Source: Moraxellaceae bacterium (lineage in GTDB: Bacteria > Pseudomonadota > Gammaproteobacteria > Pseudomonadales > Ketobacteraceae). From it: a stretch of 10,248 nt of DNA. Below, one piece after another: positions 1 to 7,753 of the stretch. The translations under genes and the position numbers were made by a program. The notes below the pieces were generated by a model. That model did not search any database and was not told where the DNA came from. It saw only the letters and a list, made by a program, of their open reading frames with translations. The stretch's first letter is position 1. Every line of letters starts with the position of its first letter. Where the stretch lies: contig NVVG01000065.1 of NCBI GenBank assembly GCA_002402125.1, positions 1 to 10,248 on the forward strand, read 5' to 3'.

Positions 1-557
1 ATGAGATGGGCTTTGGTGGCAATAACGGCCTAACGGATTTTAAAGATTTGTTGGGCGCCAGTTTGCAATCTGATACCACAAGAGTTGCGTTATTTGTAAC
101 TACCGCTGTGATATTAGGTGCAGCCTACTTACTCAGTCAATGGATTATGAATTCCAAATTTGGACGAGTGATTGTAGGTATAAGAGATGAAGAACCAAGA
201 ACACGTTTTCTTGGCTACAAAACAGAAAACTATAAACTGGGGTTATTTGTCTATTCCGCTATGTTGGCGGCAATTGCTGGTGCGTTGTATGTGCCGCAGG
301 TGGGTATTATAAATCCTGGCGAATTTTCTCCAATTAATTCTATCGAAATTGTTGTTTGGGTTGCCGTTGGTGGACGCGGAACCTTGTATGGTGCGGTATT
401 AGGTGCGGTGTTAGTTAATTACGCAAAAACGCGATTTACTGCGATATTCCCAGAAGCATGGTTGTTTGCTTTAGGTGGGCTGTTTGTTGCTGTGACCGTA
501 TTGTTGCCGCAAGGCATCATTGGTTTAGTCAAGAAAAAAGCCGAGGGAAAAGCATAA
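1..557 (+). CDS. urtC: Urea ABC transporter permease UrtC, C-terminal part (5' truncated by window edge)
   Basis: Inner-membrane permease of the UrtABCDE high-affinity urea importer (branched-chain amino acid type, LivM-like). The frame is open to the left edge, so the ATG at base 6 is internal. About 184 C-terminal residues are visible, roughly half of a usual UrtC. The segment EMGFGGNNGLTDFK at the edge is typical of UrtC. GRVIVGIRDEEPRTRFLGY is the cytoplasmic loop that contacts the ATPases. Hydrophobic membrane segments are seen around VALFVTTAVILGAAYLL, LGLFVYSAMLAAIAGALY, IEIVVWVAVGGRGTLYGAV and LFALGGLFVAVTVLL, followed by a basic cytoplasmic tail (GLVKKKAEGKA). The stop TAA shares one base with the urtD start (TAATG), consistent with translational coupling. 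Assignment rests on recalled family sequence and on the urtD, urtE and ure neighbours. Confidence 0.95.
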   Translation, partial: EMGFGGNNGLTDFKDLLGASLQSDTTRVALFVTTAVILGAAYLLSQWIMNSKFGRVIVGIRDEEPRTRFLGYKTENYKLGLFVYSAMLAAIAGALYVPQVGIINPGEFSPINSIEIVVWVAVGGRGTLYGAVLGAVLVNYAKTRFTAIFPEAWLFALGGLFVAVTVLLPQGIIGLVKKKAEGKA

Positions 558-1417
558 TGGCTGTTATTGATAGAGTGCTAGAACCTGTAATAAGCCCGTT
601 AAAAGAAACCATGCGCCGTGATCAAACCTGGCCGTTTCTTATCGAAAAACAACCACCTAATATCGATGTATCTCATCAGGTGTTGTTATACGTAGAAGGC
701 TTGTCGGTTAGCTTTGATGGCTTTAAAGCGATTAATAATCTAAATCTATATGTCAATGACGGTGAATTGCGTTGTTTGATTGGAGCTAACGGCGCCGGTA
801 AAACCACCTTAATGGATATTATTACTGGAAAAACCCAAGCGGACTCCGGTGAGGTGTATTTTGGCCAGACTATTGATCTATTAGGCAAGTCAGAATCAGA
901 GATTGCTGAGTTGGGTATTGGTCGGAAATTTCAAAAGCCGACGGTATTTGAACAACAAAATGTGTTTTCAAATCTTGAGTTAGCAATGAAAGCTCATAAG
1001 GGAATTCTTTCCACGTTGTTTGCGCGTTTGTCAGGGCAGCAGCTTGATCGAATTGATGAAGTGTTGGAAATCATTGGATTAAAGGAACATCGCCGCATGT
1101 TGGCGGGTGCGTTGTCTCATGGTCAAAAACAGTGGTTAGAAATTGGCATGTTGCTGATTGCCGATCCGCGTTTAATGTTGGTTGATGAACCTGTTGCAGG
1201 AATGACGGGACAAGAGACAGAACGAACGGCAGAGTTGCTAACGTCACTGGCAGGGGAGCGCACGGTCATTGTCGTGGAGCATGATATGGAATTTGTTCGC
1301 AGCATTGCCAAAACCGTTACCGTATTACATCAAGGCTCAGTGTTAGCAGAAGGCACTATGAGTGAAATACAAAATGATCAGTCCGTTATTGAAGTGTATT
1401 TGGGAGAAACCAGTTGA
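557..1417 (+). CDS. urtD: Urea ABC transporter ATP-binding protein UrtD
   Basis: Cytoplasmic ATPase (LivG-like) powering urea import together with UrtE. 286 residues. Walker A GANGAGKTT at residues 76-84 (Ala at the second position, where Pro is usual), Q-loop Q126 in GRKFQKPTVF, signature LSHGQ at 186-190, Walker B LMLVDEP with D210-E211, and H-loop H242 in VVEHDMEFV. The phrase VSFDGFKAINNLNLYV before the Walker A is typical of UrtD. The first 45 or so residues precede the ATPase fold; such an N-terminal extension is, as I recall, common in proteobacterial UrtD. I chose ATG 557 because it overlaps the urtC stop and has a GAGGGA-like ribosome site about 10 bases upstream; the frame is open further up to 458, but that part lies inside urtC. 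It ends in a 4-base overlap with urtE. Confidence 0.95.
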   Translation: MAVIDRVLEPVISPLKETMRRDQTWPFLIEKQPPNIDVSHQVLLYVEGLSVSFDGFKAINNLNLYVNDGELRCLIGANGAGKTTLMDIITGKTQADSGEVYFGQTIDLLGKSESEIAELGIGRKFQKPTVFEQQNVFSNLELAMKAHKGILSTLFARLSGQQLDRIDEVLEIIGLKEHRRMLAGALSHGQKQWLEIGMLLIADPRLMLVDEPVAGMTGQETERTAELLTSLAGERTVIVVEHDMEFVRSIAKTVTVLHQGSVLAEGTMSEIQNDQSVIEVYLGETS

Positions 1418-2109
1418 TATCAATTAAAGATGTAAATCAATTATACGGTGGAACCCAAATTCTGTGGGATTTGAATTTAGACATAGCTGAGGGTTCTCGT
1501 ACCTGCATCATGGGACGAAATGGCGTCGGTAAGACCACCTTGTTAAAATGCCTGATGGGTTTGTTATCGATTAAATCCGGAAATATTCTGCTGGATGGCA
1601 CTGACTTTACCCGTCAATCAGCAGAGTCTCGTGCGCGTTCTGGGATTGGTTATGTTCCGCAAGGTCGTGACATTTTTCCTATGTTAACAGTAGAAGAAAA
1701 CCTGCGTGTTGGTTTGGGCGCACGCCCTGATAAATCAAAAGTTATTCCAGAACGGATTTTTGATTTATTCCCCGTGTTAAAAGATATGATGCATCGACGT
1801 GGTGGTGATCTGTCAGGTGGGCAGCAGCAACAGCTGGCAATTGGTCGGGCGTTAGTGATAGATCCTAAAGTGTTGATCCTGGATGAGCCAAATGAAGGCA
1901 TACAACCCAATATTGTAAAACAGATTGGCGATGTCATTATGCAGTTGAATGAAGAAGATAATATGACCATTGTTTTAGTTGAGCAAAAATTGCCCTTTGC
2001 ACGACGAGTAGGAAAGGAGTTTTGTTTGATGGAGCGAGGTCGAGTGGTCGCATCGGGAGCGATGCCAGAGCTATCAGATGAGATAGTTGCAAAACATCTG
2101 GCGGTATAG
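1414..2109 (+). CDS. urtE: Urea ABC transporter ATP-binding protein UrtE
   Basis: Second cytoplasmic ATPase (LivF-like) of the urea importer. 231 residues. Walker A GRNGVGKTT at 34-42, Q-loop Q83 in GYVPQGRDIFP, signature LSGGQ at 133-137, Walker B VLILDEP at 153-159 with D157-E158. The H-loop position is Gln (LVEQ, Q191), as is usual in LivF/UrtE ATPases, so this is not a defect. EGIQPNIV just after Walker B is a UrtE hallmark. The start is TTG at 1414, overlapping the urtD stop as TTGA, with GGGAGA (1402-1407) as ribosome site. No ATG sits at a better position, and this start gives the expected N-terminus (MISIKDVNQLYGG). A 52-base gap separates it from the next small gene. Confidence 0.94.
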   Translation: MISIKDVNQLYGGTQILWDLNLDIAEGSRTCIMGRNGVGKTTLLKCLMGLLSIKSGNILLDGTDFTRQSAESRARSGIGYVPQGRDIFPMLTVEENLRVGLGARPDKSKVIPERIFDLFPVLKDMMHRRGGDLSGGQQQQLAIGRALVIDPKVLILDEPNEGIQPNIVKQIGDVIMQLNEEDNMTIVLVEQKLPFARRVGKEFCLMERGRVVASGAMPELSDEIVAKHLAV

Positions 2110-2161
2110 CTGATAACTACACCTATCGAGTGTTTAATACCAAAGAAACAAGGTGATTAGG

Positions 2162-2380
2162 ATGAGAAGAGTAATGAGTGATCTTATTAAACGCATAGAA
2201 GTTAAAATCCCGGCGTTAATGCTGCTTATCATGACTTTTTGTATCAGTACTTCGTTATCTGCTCACGGAGATCATCCTCATGGGCAGGATAATACTTCGG
2301 TTTGGCTGCTGGCATTATTGGTCGTAGTTGTTGCTATTGTCATGTTTAATGTGAAATTATCTATTAGCAAAAAAATCTAA
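2162..2380 (+). CDS. Small membrane protein with exported His-rich motif, unknown function
   Basis: 72 residues; I do not recognise a named family. A basic N-terminus is followed by a hydrophobic stretch (about 16-30, IPALMLLIMTFCIST) and a plausible signal peptidase site after SLSA (A34). The next residues are HGDHPHG (35-41), with three His and one Asp, expected to face the periplasm. A second hydrophobic helix (about 48-63) and a basic tail (KLSISKKI) predict a cytoplasmic C-terminus. The His cluster next to a membrane helix recalls the mature N-terminus of HupE/UreJ nickel permeases and the small CbtB-type cobalt-uptake proteins, but this protein is far too short to be HupE. The start was taken as ATG 2162, with AGGTG at 2151-2155 as ribosome site; GTG 2153 and ATG 2174 are alternatives. 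It lies between urtE and ureD on the same strand, 18 bases before ureD, so a role in urea or nickel handling is inferred only. Confidence 0.72.
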   Translation: MRRVMSDLIKRIEVKIPALMLLIMTFCISTSLSAHGDHPHGQDNTSVWLLALLVVVVAIVMFNVKLSISKKI

Positions 2381-2398
2381 TCGAAAGCCGGATTTATT

Positions 2399-3313
2399 AT
2401 GACAGCAACCCTTGCTACAGATGATGGTAGAGTGATTGATCGCAGTTGGCTAGCAACACTTTCATTATGTTTAGAGAAAAGTCCGCGAGGTACACGCTTA
2501 AGTCGCTGTCGCCATGAGGGCCCGCTTTACGTGCAAAAACCCTTTTATCCAGAAGGGTGCGAACATGCACATTTGTACCTTTTGCACCCGCCGGGTGGTT
2601 TGGTATCGGGTGATAATCTACAGATTGATATCGAAATCAAAGAGGGTGCGGGCGCATTAGTGACAACTCCTGGCGCCGCACGAATCTATCGTGCGCGTAA
2701 TGAGCAGCCATTGCAGCGTCAACAAGTAAGGTTAGATGTTGGCAAAAACGCCAAGGTAGAGTGGTTCCCGTTGGAAACAATTGTTTATAACCGCGCCTGC
2801 GTAGAATTAGACACCCGTATAAATCTTGCCGCAGGCAGTCATTTTATTGGCTGGGAAATCAATTGTTTTGGATTGCCTGCCAGTGGTGAATTATTCACCG
2901 GAGGAACATTTCAACAGCGTTATCAAATATTGCAAGATGGCAAGCCAGTATTTATCGATCGTTTTGCCATTACGGATAGCAATCGCATGGCGTTGTTGCA
3001 GGGTCGTTCTGGGATGGCAGGCGATACGGTTACTGGTTTCTTTATCGTCGGGCCGCATGTTTCATCCAGTAGTTGTGAGGATCTTGAAATATTAATGGAT
3101 GAGTTGCGTGATAAAGCGAATTTGTTTCAAAGTGAGCAGCAGGATAATCTTAAATTTCGTGCAGCAATATCTAAAGTAGGTGAGTTTTTTGTGGGTCGCT
3201 ATTTGGGGAACAGCGCTGAACAATCACGTAAATTATTTACCGCCTGGTGGCAGGTATTACGTCCTGTTGTACTAGGACGAAAAGCCTGTGCCCCAAGGAT
3301 TTGGTCTACCTGA
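2399..3313 (+). CDS. ureD: Urease accessory protein UreD (UreH)
   Basis: Scaffold protein that binds apo-urease and, with UreF and UreG, forms the complex that carbamylates the active-site lysine and inserts nickel. 304 residues, close to the usual 270-300. Family signatures seen: HEGPLYVQKPFYPEG (39-53), LHPPGGLVSGDNL (62-74), TTPGAARIYRAR (89-100), a WFPLETIVYNRA stretch, and the conserved ending GRYLGNSAEQSRKLF...LRPVVLGRKACAPRIWST, so the gene is complete. The start ATG 2399 gives the expected N-terminus; its ribosome site is weak (CCGGA about 8 bases upstream), which may keep its level below the structural subunits. It opens the urease cluster, as in many gammaproteobacteria. Confidence 0.96.
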   Translation: MTATLATDDGRVIDRSWLATLSLCLEKSPRGTRLSRCRHEGPLYVQKPFYPEGCEHAHLYLLHPPGGLVSGDNLQIDIEIKEGAGALVTTPGAARIYRARNEQPLQRQQVRLDVGKNAKVEWFPLETIVYNRACVELDTRINLAAGSHFIGWEINCFGLPASGELFTGGTFQQRYQILQDGKPVFIDRFAITDSNRMALLQGRSGMAGDTVTGFFIVGPHVSSSSCEDLEILMDELRDKANLFQSEQQDNLKFRAAISKVGEFFVGRYLGNSAEQSRKLFTAWWQVLRPVVLGRKACAPRIWST

Positions 3314-3356
3314 TAGTAGAATGGTTGATTAAAAAAGATAACGAATAGGAAACGTC

Positions 3357-3659
3357 ATGGAATTATTACCGAGAGAAAAAGACAAACTACTGGTTTTTAC
3401 CGCGGCGCTATTAGCTGAGCGGCGTTTAGCAAGAGGGGTTAAGTTAAATTATCCAGAAGCGGTGGCATACATCTCGATGGAAATTATTGAAGGTGCGCGA
3501 GATGGAAAAACCGTTGCCGAGTTGATGAGTTATGGCAAGGAGATTTTGCGCGCCGATCAGGTGATGGAGGGTGTTATCGACTTGGTTGATGAAGTACAAG
3601 TAGAAGCGACATTTCCCGACGGCACCAAGTTAGTTACGGTTCACAATCCCATTAGTTAA
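3357..3659 (+). CDS. ureA: Urease subunit gamma
   Basis: Smallest structural subunit of the cytoplasmic urease (UreABC)3 assembly, which hydrolyses urea to ammonia and carbamate. 100 residues, the standard length. Very conserved throughout: [20 protein letters not shown] at the start, [31 protein letters not shown], and the ending [20 protein letters not shown]. The ribosome site TAGGAAA lies just upstream of ATG 3357. A 43-base AT-rich gap separates it from ureD, and 37 bases separate it from ureB. Gamma and beta are separate genes here, the usual bacterial arrangement, unlike the fused subunit of Helicobacter. Confidence 0.98.
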   Translation: MELLPREKDKLLVFTAALLAERRLARGVKLNYPEAVAYISMEIIEGARDGKTVAELMSYGKEILRADQVMEGVIDLVDEVQVEATFPDGTKLVTVHNPIS

Positions 3660-3696
3660 AAACTATACCTGAAGAACAAAGGAAAGGAGCAAAGCG

Positions 3697-4023
3697 ATGA
3701 TTCCTGGAGAAATATTGGTTGCAGAAGGTGATATTACCTTAAATGAGGGGCGCGTAACCGTGACATTACGAGTGGAAAATAGTGGCGACCGACCAGTGCA
3801 GATCGGCTCGCATTACCATTTCTATGAGGTTAATCCTGCGTTGGTGTTTGATCGAGAAAAGACCCGTGGTTTTCGTCTCAATATTGTGTCGGGTACCGCG
3901 GTACGATTTGAGCCAGGCCAGGATCGAGAGGTTGAGCTGGTGGCTTATGCCGGTACGGGCAATATCTATGGTTTTCGCGGAGAGATCATGGGTGCACTAG
4001 ACAAGCAAGGCGGTGAAGCATGA
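3697..4023 (+). CDS. ureB: Urease subunit beta
   Basis: Second structural urease subunit, packing against UreC in the trimeric enzyme. 108 residues, usual for the family. It begins [19 protein letters not shown] and contains the hallmark [20 protein letters not shown] around residues 30-50, [30 protein letters not shown] and [13 protein letters not shown] strong ribosome site AAGGAG (3684-3689) sits 7 bases before ATG 3697. The stop overlaps the ureC start as ATGA, which points to coupled translation of beta and alpha subunits. Confidence 0.98.
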   Translation: MIPGEILVAEGDITLNEGRVTVTLRVENSGDRPVQIGSHYHFYEVNPALVFDREKTRGFRLNIVSGTAVRFEPGQDREVELVAYAGTGNIYGFRGEIMGALDKQGGEA

Positions 4024-5723
4024 CTACTATTGATCGGCAATCCTATGCTGCTATGTTTGGCCCTACCACTGGTGATCGTGTTCGACTGGGGGATACTGCG
4101 TTAATTATTGAAGTAGAAAAAGATTTTACCACCTATGGCGAAGAAGTTAAATTTGGCGGTGGCAAAGTTATCCGTGATGGTCAGGGTCAAAGCCAATTAA
4201 GTACTGTCTTGACGGTGGATACGGTGATTACCAATGCGCTCATTCTTGATCATTGGGGTATTGTGAAAGCAGACATTGGTATTAAAGATGGTCGTATCTC
4301 GGGTATCGGAAAGGCCGGTAACCCTGACATTCAGGATAATGTGACCATACTGATTGGTCCAGGCACCGAAGTGATTGCAGGCGAGGGGCAGATAGTGACC
4401 GCGGGTGCTATCGATGCACATATTCATTTTATTTGTCCGCAGCAAATTGAAGAAGCATTGATGTCTGGTGTGACCACAATGCTCGGTGGTGGCACTGGCC
4501 CGGCAACGGGTACCAAGGCGACAACTTGTACACCTGGGCCATGGAATATTGGCATGATGTTACAGGCCACGGATTCAATGCCGATGAACTTGGGTTTTCT
4601 TGGCAAGGGCAATACCAGTTTGCCAATAGCACTAGAAGAACAGTTGTTGGCAGGCGCCTGCGGGTTAAAATTACACGAAGATTGGGGTACTACCCCGGCA
4701 TCTATTGATAACTGTCTGAATGTGGCAGAACAATTTGATGTGCAAGTGGCTATTCATACCGACACGTTAAACGAATCCGGTTTTGTCGATGATACCTTGG
4801 CTGCGTTTAAAGGCAGAGCGATTCATACCTATCATACCGAAGGTGCCGGTGGTGGCCATGCGCCGGATATTATTAAAGCCTGTGCAGAACTGAATGTATT
4901 GCCATCGTCAACCAACCCGACGCGGCCTTATACAAAGAACACTATTGATGAACATTTAGATATGTTGATGGTATGCCATCACCTGGATGCCTCAATACCG
5001 GAAGATGTCGCCTTTGCGGATTCCAGGATTCGTAAAGAAACTATTGCGGCGGAAGATATTTTTCATGATCTAGGTGCGTTTAGTATGATCGCTTCCGATT
5101 CTCAAGCGATGGGGCGAGTGGGAGAAGTGATCACTCGAACCTGGCAGACCGCGCATAAGATGAAAGTTCAGCGTGGTGCCTTAGCAGAAGATAACGAACG
5201 CATGGATAATTTGCGGGCACGGCGTTACGTCGCCAAGTACACCATTAATCCCGCCATCACTCATGGTATCGACCATGAAGTGGGTTCGATTGAAGTGGGA
5301 AAACTTGCTGACTTGGTATTATGGAGGCCGGCTTTTTTTGGCATAAAACCGTCACTGATCATTAAAGGAGGGTTTATTGCGGCAGCGCCGATGGGGGATC
5401 CGAATGCATCGATTCCAACACCACAACCGGTGCATTATCGTATGATGTTTGGTGCTTTTGGACAGGCCCCCAGCAAGACGTCGGTGACCTTTACTAGCCA
5501 AGCCGCGATTGATAATGGTTTGTCAGGTAGCCTGGGGTTAAGCCGAAACCTGGTGGCTTGTCGTAATACACGAACCATCACCAAGCGCGACATGATTCAT
5601 AATGCTTGGATGCCTACCATCACGGTGGATGCGCAAACTTACGAGGTGCACGCTGACGGTGTATTGCTGACCTGCGAACCTGCCGATATTTTACCATTAG
5701 GGCAACTTTACAGCTTATTTTAA
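4020..5723 (+). CDS. ureC: Urease subunit alpha (catalytic)
   Basis: Catalytic amidohydrolase-fold subunit carrying the di-nickel centre. 567 residues, the same length and numbering as the Klebsiella enzyme. Every nickel ligand is in place: H134 and H136 (DAHIHF), K217 for carbamylation ([12 protein letters not shown]), H246 ([13 protein letters not shown]), H272 ([15 protein letters not shown]) and D360 ([11 protein letters not shown]). H219 (substrate contact), the flap C319 and the catalytic H320 (MVCHHLD) are also present. An active enzyme is therefore predicted. The start overlaps ureB (ATGA), with AAGG at 4007-4010 inside ureB as ribosome site. The C-terminus ends [14 protein letters not shown] as expected. 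No frameshift or missing block is visible. Confidence 0.99.
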   Translation: MTTIDRQSYAAMFGPTTGDRVRLGDTALIIEVEKDFTTYGEEVKFGGGKVIRDGQGQSQLSTVLTVDTVITNALILDHWGIVKADIGIKDGRISGIGKAGNPDIQDNVTILIGPGTEVIAGEGQIVTAGAIDAHIHFICPQQIEEALMSGVTTMLGGGTGPATGTKATTCTPGPWNIGMMLQATDSMPMNLGFLGKGNTSLPIALEEQLLAGACGLKLHEDWGTTPASIDNCLNVAEQFDVQVAIHTDTLNESGFVDDTLAAFKGRAIHTYHTEGAGGGHAPDIIKACAELNVLPSSTNPTRPYTKNTIDEHLDMLMVCHHLDASIPEDVAFADSRIRKETIAAEDIFHDLGAFSMIASDSQAMGRVGEVITRTWQTAHKMKVQRGALAEDNERMDNLRARRYVAKYTINPAITHGIDHEVGSIEVGKLADLVLWRPAFFGIKPSLIIKGGFIAAAPMGDPNASIPTPQPVHYRMMFGAFGQAPSKTSVTFTSQAAIDNGLSGSLGLSRNLVACRNTRTITKRDMIHNAWMPTITVDAQTYEVHADGVLLTCEPADILPLGQLYSLF

Positions 5724-5735
5724 TCGTTTTTTTGC

Positions 5736-5740
5736 GGAGA
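5736..5740 (+). promoter_or_regulatory. Ribosome binding site that fixes the ureE start
   Basis: GGAGA ends 6 bases before ATG 5747. The open frame extends upstream to a TTG at 5732, but this site lies inside that extension, so ATG 5747 is preferred. Confidence 0.7.
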
Positions 5741-5746
5741 ATAATT

Positions 5747-6241
5747 ATGTGGGAAGTCTACGAACGTATCACCGCAGAGATGGCGGATCGCATTGATGAC
5801 CAGCTTATATTGGATCATTTACAACGAGAAAAAGGCCGCTTTAAAGCCCAGGCCACATCAGGAGCGGAGGTGCGGGTATTTTTGGAACGTGGCCATACGC
5901 TGCTGATAGGTGAAGTTTTGCGTAGCAATTGTGGTAAAAATTTGTCGGTGATCGGTGCAGTAGAAGAAGTCACTATCGCTCGCACCGATGACTGGGGACA
6001 ATTTAGTAAGGCCTGTTATCACTTGGGCAACCGCCATGTGAAATTACAAGTAGGAGATCGCTGGTTACGTATTAAACCGGATCATGTATTAGAAGATATG
6101 CTGCAGCAGCTGGGGTTGGAAATGCGCAGCGAACAAGCGGTTTTTGTTCCAGAACCCGGTGCCTATTTTAAACCTGGTAGTCAACAGCATGGCCATCAGA
6201 GCAGCCCTAAGGAAACAAGTCATGGCCATCACCACCACTGA
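5747..6241 (+). CDS. ureE: Urease accessory nickel metallochaperone UreE
   Basis: Cytoplasmic dimeric chaperone that delivers nickel to UreG and the activation complex. 164 residues from ATG 5747. The N-terminal domain holds the RVFLERGHTLLIGEVLRS stretch. The central metal-binding domain has YHLGNRHVKLQV (H92, H97) and PDHVLEDMLQQLG (H113 near the dimer nickel site), matching the family. The last 17 residues carry seven His (H148, H150, H159, H161-164) and end in GHHHH, the His-rich nickel-binding tail found in many but not all UreE proteins. The last 20 bases also encode the start of ureF in another frame. It follows ureC after a 23-base gap. Confidence 0.96.
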   Translation: MWEVYERITAEMADRIDDQLILDHLQREKGRFKAQATSGAEVRVFLERGHTLLIGEVLRSNCGKNLSVIGAVEEVTIARTDDWGQFSKACYHLGNRHVKLQVGDRWLRIKPDHVLEDMLQQLGLEMRSEQAVFVPEPGAYFKPGSQQHGHQSSPKETSHGHHHH

Positions 6242-6899
6242 CAGTGCACTACTTCGGTTGCTGCAATTAAGTAGTGCAGCGCTGCCGGTGGGAGGTTATT
6301 CATTCTCTCAGGGATTGGAGTATGCCATTGATGATGCTTGGCTGAGCGATCAACTTGCGGTAAAAGATTGGTTAAGCTTGCAGTTAAGTGAATCGTTGGC
6401 CTGTGTTGACCTGCCATTATTATTTCGACAAATAAACGCTGCAAAACAGCAAGATATGTCGGCAATGGTGTACTGGAATGACTATGCCCTAGCATGTCGA
6501 GAAACGGCGGAATTACGTTTGACGGATACGGCAATGGGCCGCGCACTGATTAAATTAATGGAAAAGCTGGAATTGCCCATAACAATGCCAACATTAAACG
6601 AGGTGAGTTTTGTCACCGCCTTTGCCCTTGCGGCAGAGCATTGGGGTATTGAGGTTCGTGCCGCTAGTCATGGCTATTGTTGGTCGTGGCTGGAAAATCA
6701 GGTGGCAGCAGCCACTAAATTGGTGCCCCTGGGGCAAACCAGTGCACAGCAATTACTGGGTGAACTAATGGAAGATATTCCGCAAGCCGTCGAACATGCG
6801 GCAGCGGTTGTCGATGAGCATATTGGGGCTTCGTTACCGGCGTTAGCAATGGCCAGTGCTAGCCATGAAACTCAATACTCGCGTCTATTTAGATCATGA
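6222..6899 (+). CDS. ureF: Urease accessory protein UreF
   Basis: Partner of UreD that recruits UreG to apo-urease and is thought to gate its GTPase during nickel insertion. 225 residues, usual length. LPVGGYSFSQGLE (21-33) is the family signature; the all-helical middle contains AFALAAEHWGIEVRAA, and the C-terminus ETQYSRLFRS is the conserved tail that docks UreG and UreD. I chose ATG 6222 for its AAGGA (6209-6213) 8 bases upstream and because it places LPVGGYSFSQG about 20 residues in, as usual. The frame is open further up, with an in-frame ATG at 6189 within an 11-base direct repeat, but that start lacks a good ribosome site. The first 20 bases overlap the ureE His-tail codons and stop. 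Confidence 0.95.
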   Translation: MAITTTDSALLRLLQLSSAALPVGGYSFSQGLEYAIDDAWLSDQLAVKDWLSLQLSESLACVDLPLLFRQINAAKQQDMSAMVYWNDYALACRETAELRLTDTAMGRALIKLMEKLELPITMPTLNEVSFVTAFALAAEHWGIEVRAASHGYCWSWLENQVAAATKLVPLGQTSAQQLLGELMEDIPQAVEHAAAVVDEHIGASLPALAMASASHETQYSRLFRS

Positions 6900-6951
6900 C
6901 CTGTCTATTATGATTAGATAAAAAATAATATATTCTTGAGGAGACTAAAGC

Positions 6952-7590
6952 GTGAAACAAAAACAGACGTTACGTGTAGGGGTTGGTGGTCCGGTAGGAT
7001 CAGGAAAAACGGCATTATTGCGAGCCCTCTGTGGGGCGTTGCGTGACCAATACGATATTGCCGTGGTGACCAATGATATTTATACCAAGGAAGATGCTAA
7101 GTTCCTTACTGAGCATAAAGCGCTGAGCCCGGATCGAATTATTGGTGTGGAAACAGGCGGTTGCCCGCATACGGCGATTCGAGAAGATGCCTCAATGAAT
7201 TTGGCTGCTATCGACGAACTCTGTGAGCGGCACGGCATCCTGGATGTGGTTTTTATAGAAAGTGGCGGTGATAATCTGAGTGCCACCTTTAGTCCAGAGC
7301 TGTCTGACCTAACGTTATATGTGATTGATGTTTCTGCCGGGGATAAAATTCCTAGAAAGGGTGGGCCGGGTATCACCAAGTCGGATTTATTGATTATCAA
7401 TAAAATTGATCTGGCACCGCTGGTTGGCGCCTCGTTAGAGGTGATGGCTAGAGACGCGAAAATGATGCGTAAAGACAAACCTTTTGTGTTTGCCAATCTA
7501 AAGATAGAAACGGGTTTGCAAGAGATTATCCAGTTTATCGTGCGTGAAGGTATGTTACCAGAGCGCCAGCTGGCAACGGCAAGTGCCTAA
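6952..7590 (+). CDS. ureG: Urease accessory GTPase UreG
   Basis: SIMIBI-class GTPase that receives nickel from UreE and drives its insertion into urease. 212 residues. P-loop GPVGSGKT at 13-20, [10 protein letters not shown] (40-49), the metal-binding Cys-Pro-His at 71-73 within [32 protein letters not shown] (103-117), and the guanine-specificity motif NKID at 150-153. The start codon is GTG 6952, supported by GAGGAG (6938-6943) 8 bases upstream. A 52-base AT-rich gap separates it from ureF, the longest gap among the ure genes. It is the last gene of the cluster; no ureJ/hupE follows. Confidence 0.98.
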   Translation: MKQKQTLRVGVGGPVGSGKTALLRALCGALRDQYDIAVVTNDIYTKEDAKFLTEHKALSPDRIIGVETGGCPHTAIREDASMNLAAIDELCERHGILDVVFIESGGDNLSATFSPELSDLTLYVIDVSAGDKIPRKGGPGITKSDLLIINKIDLAPLVGASLEVMARDAKMMRKDKPFVFANLKIETGLQEIIQFIVREGMLPERQLATASA

Positions 7591-7623
7591 CTATCATAAC
7601 TATCTAGGTACAGCTAATCGAGT

Positions 7624-7643
7624 GAGGGCGGTAAAACGTCCTC
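7624..7643 (+). other. Small stem-loop after ureG
   Basis: GAGGGCG pairs with CGTCCTC (7 base pairs, one G-U) around a 6-base loop GTAAAA, 33 bases after the ureG stop. No T-run follows, so it is not a standard intrinsic terminator. It could stabilise the 3' end of the urease transcript or be chance. Confidence 0.35.
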
Positions 7644-7659
7644 CTTGGTGTAATATCTG

Positions 7660-7668
7660 TGATAGAAT
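7660..7668 (+). promoter_or_regulatory. Possible extended -10 promoter for fklB
   Basis: TGATAGAAT fits the extended -10 form TGnTATAAT with one mismatch, about 85 bases before the fklB start. No good -35 lies 16-18 bases upstream, so the call is tentative. A separate promoter would make sense, since fklB is functionally unrelated to urease and follows a 163-base gap. Confidence 0.3.
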
Positions 7669-7753
7669 GCCTGCCAGGTTTTGTTTCGCAATTGCGACAT
7701 CCTTAAGTACTACGTGATGTACTATGTATCCTAGAGAATATTGAGAGAAGACT

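Noticed and set aside
458..556. Upstream in-frame extension of urtD starting at 458
   Set aside because: It lies wholly inside urtC, its residues do not resemble UrtD, and ATG 557 has a ribosome site and the usual stop-start overlap.
2153..2161. GTG 2153 as start of the small membrane protein
   Set aside because: It overlaps the AGGTG that best serves as ribosome site for ATG 2162; the extra three residues add nothing recognisable.
5727..5733. T-run after ureC as an intrinsic terminator
   Set aside because: No GC-rich stem precedes it, and ureE follows immediately with its own ribosome site.
6144..6221. Earlier ureF starts (6144 or 6189)
   Set aside because: Neither has a good ribosome site, and both would add residues before the usual UreF N-terminus; ATG 6222 has AAGGA at proper spacing.
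7080..7496. 138-codon open frame on the minus strand opposite ureG
   Set aside because: It is the antisense shadow of a strongly conserved gene, with no recognisable protein features. The shorter antisense frames within ureC, ureF, urtD and urtE were dismissed for the same reason.
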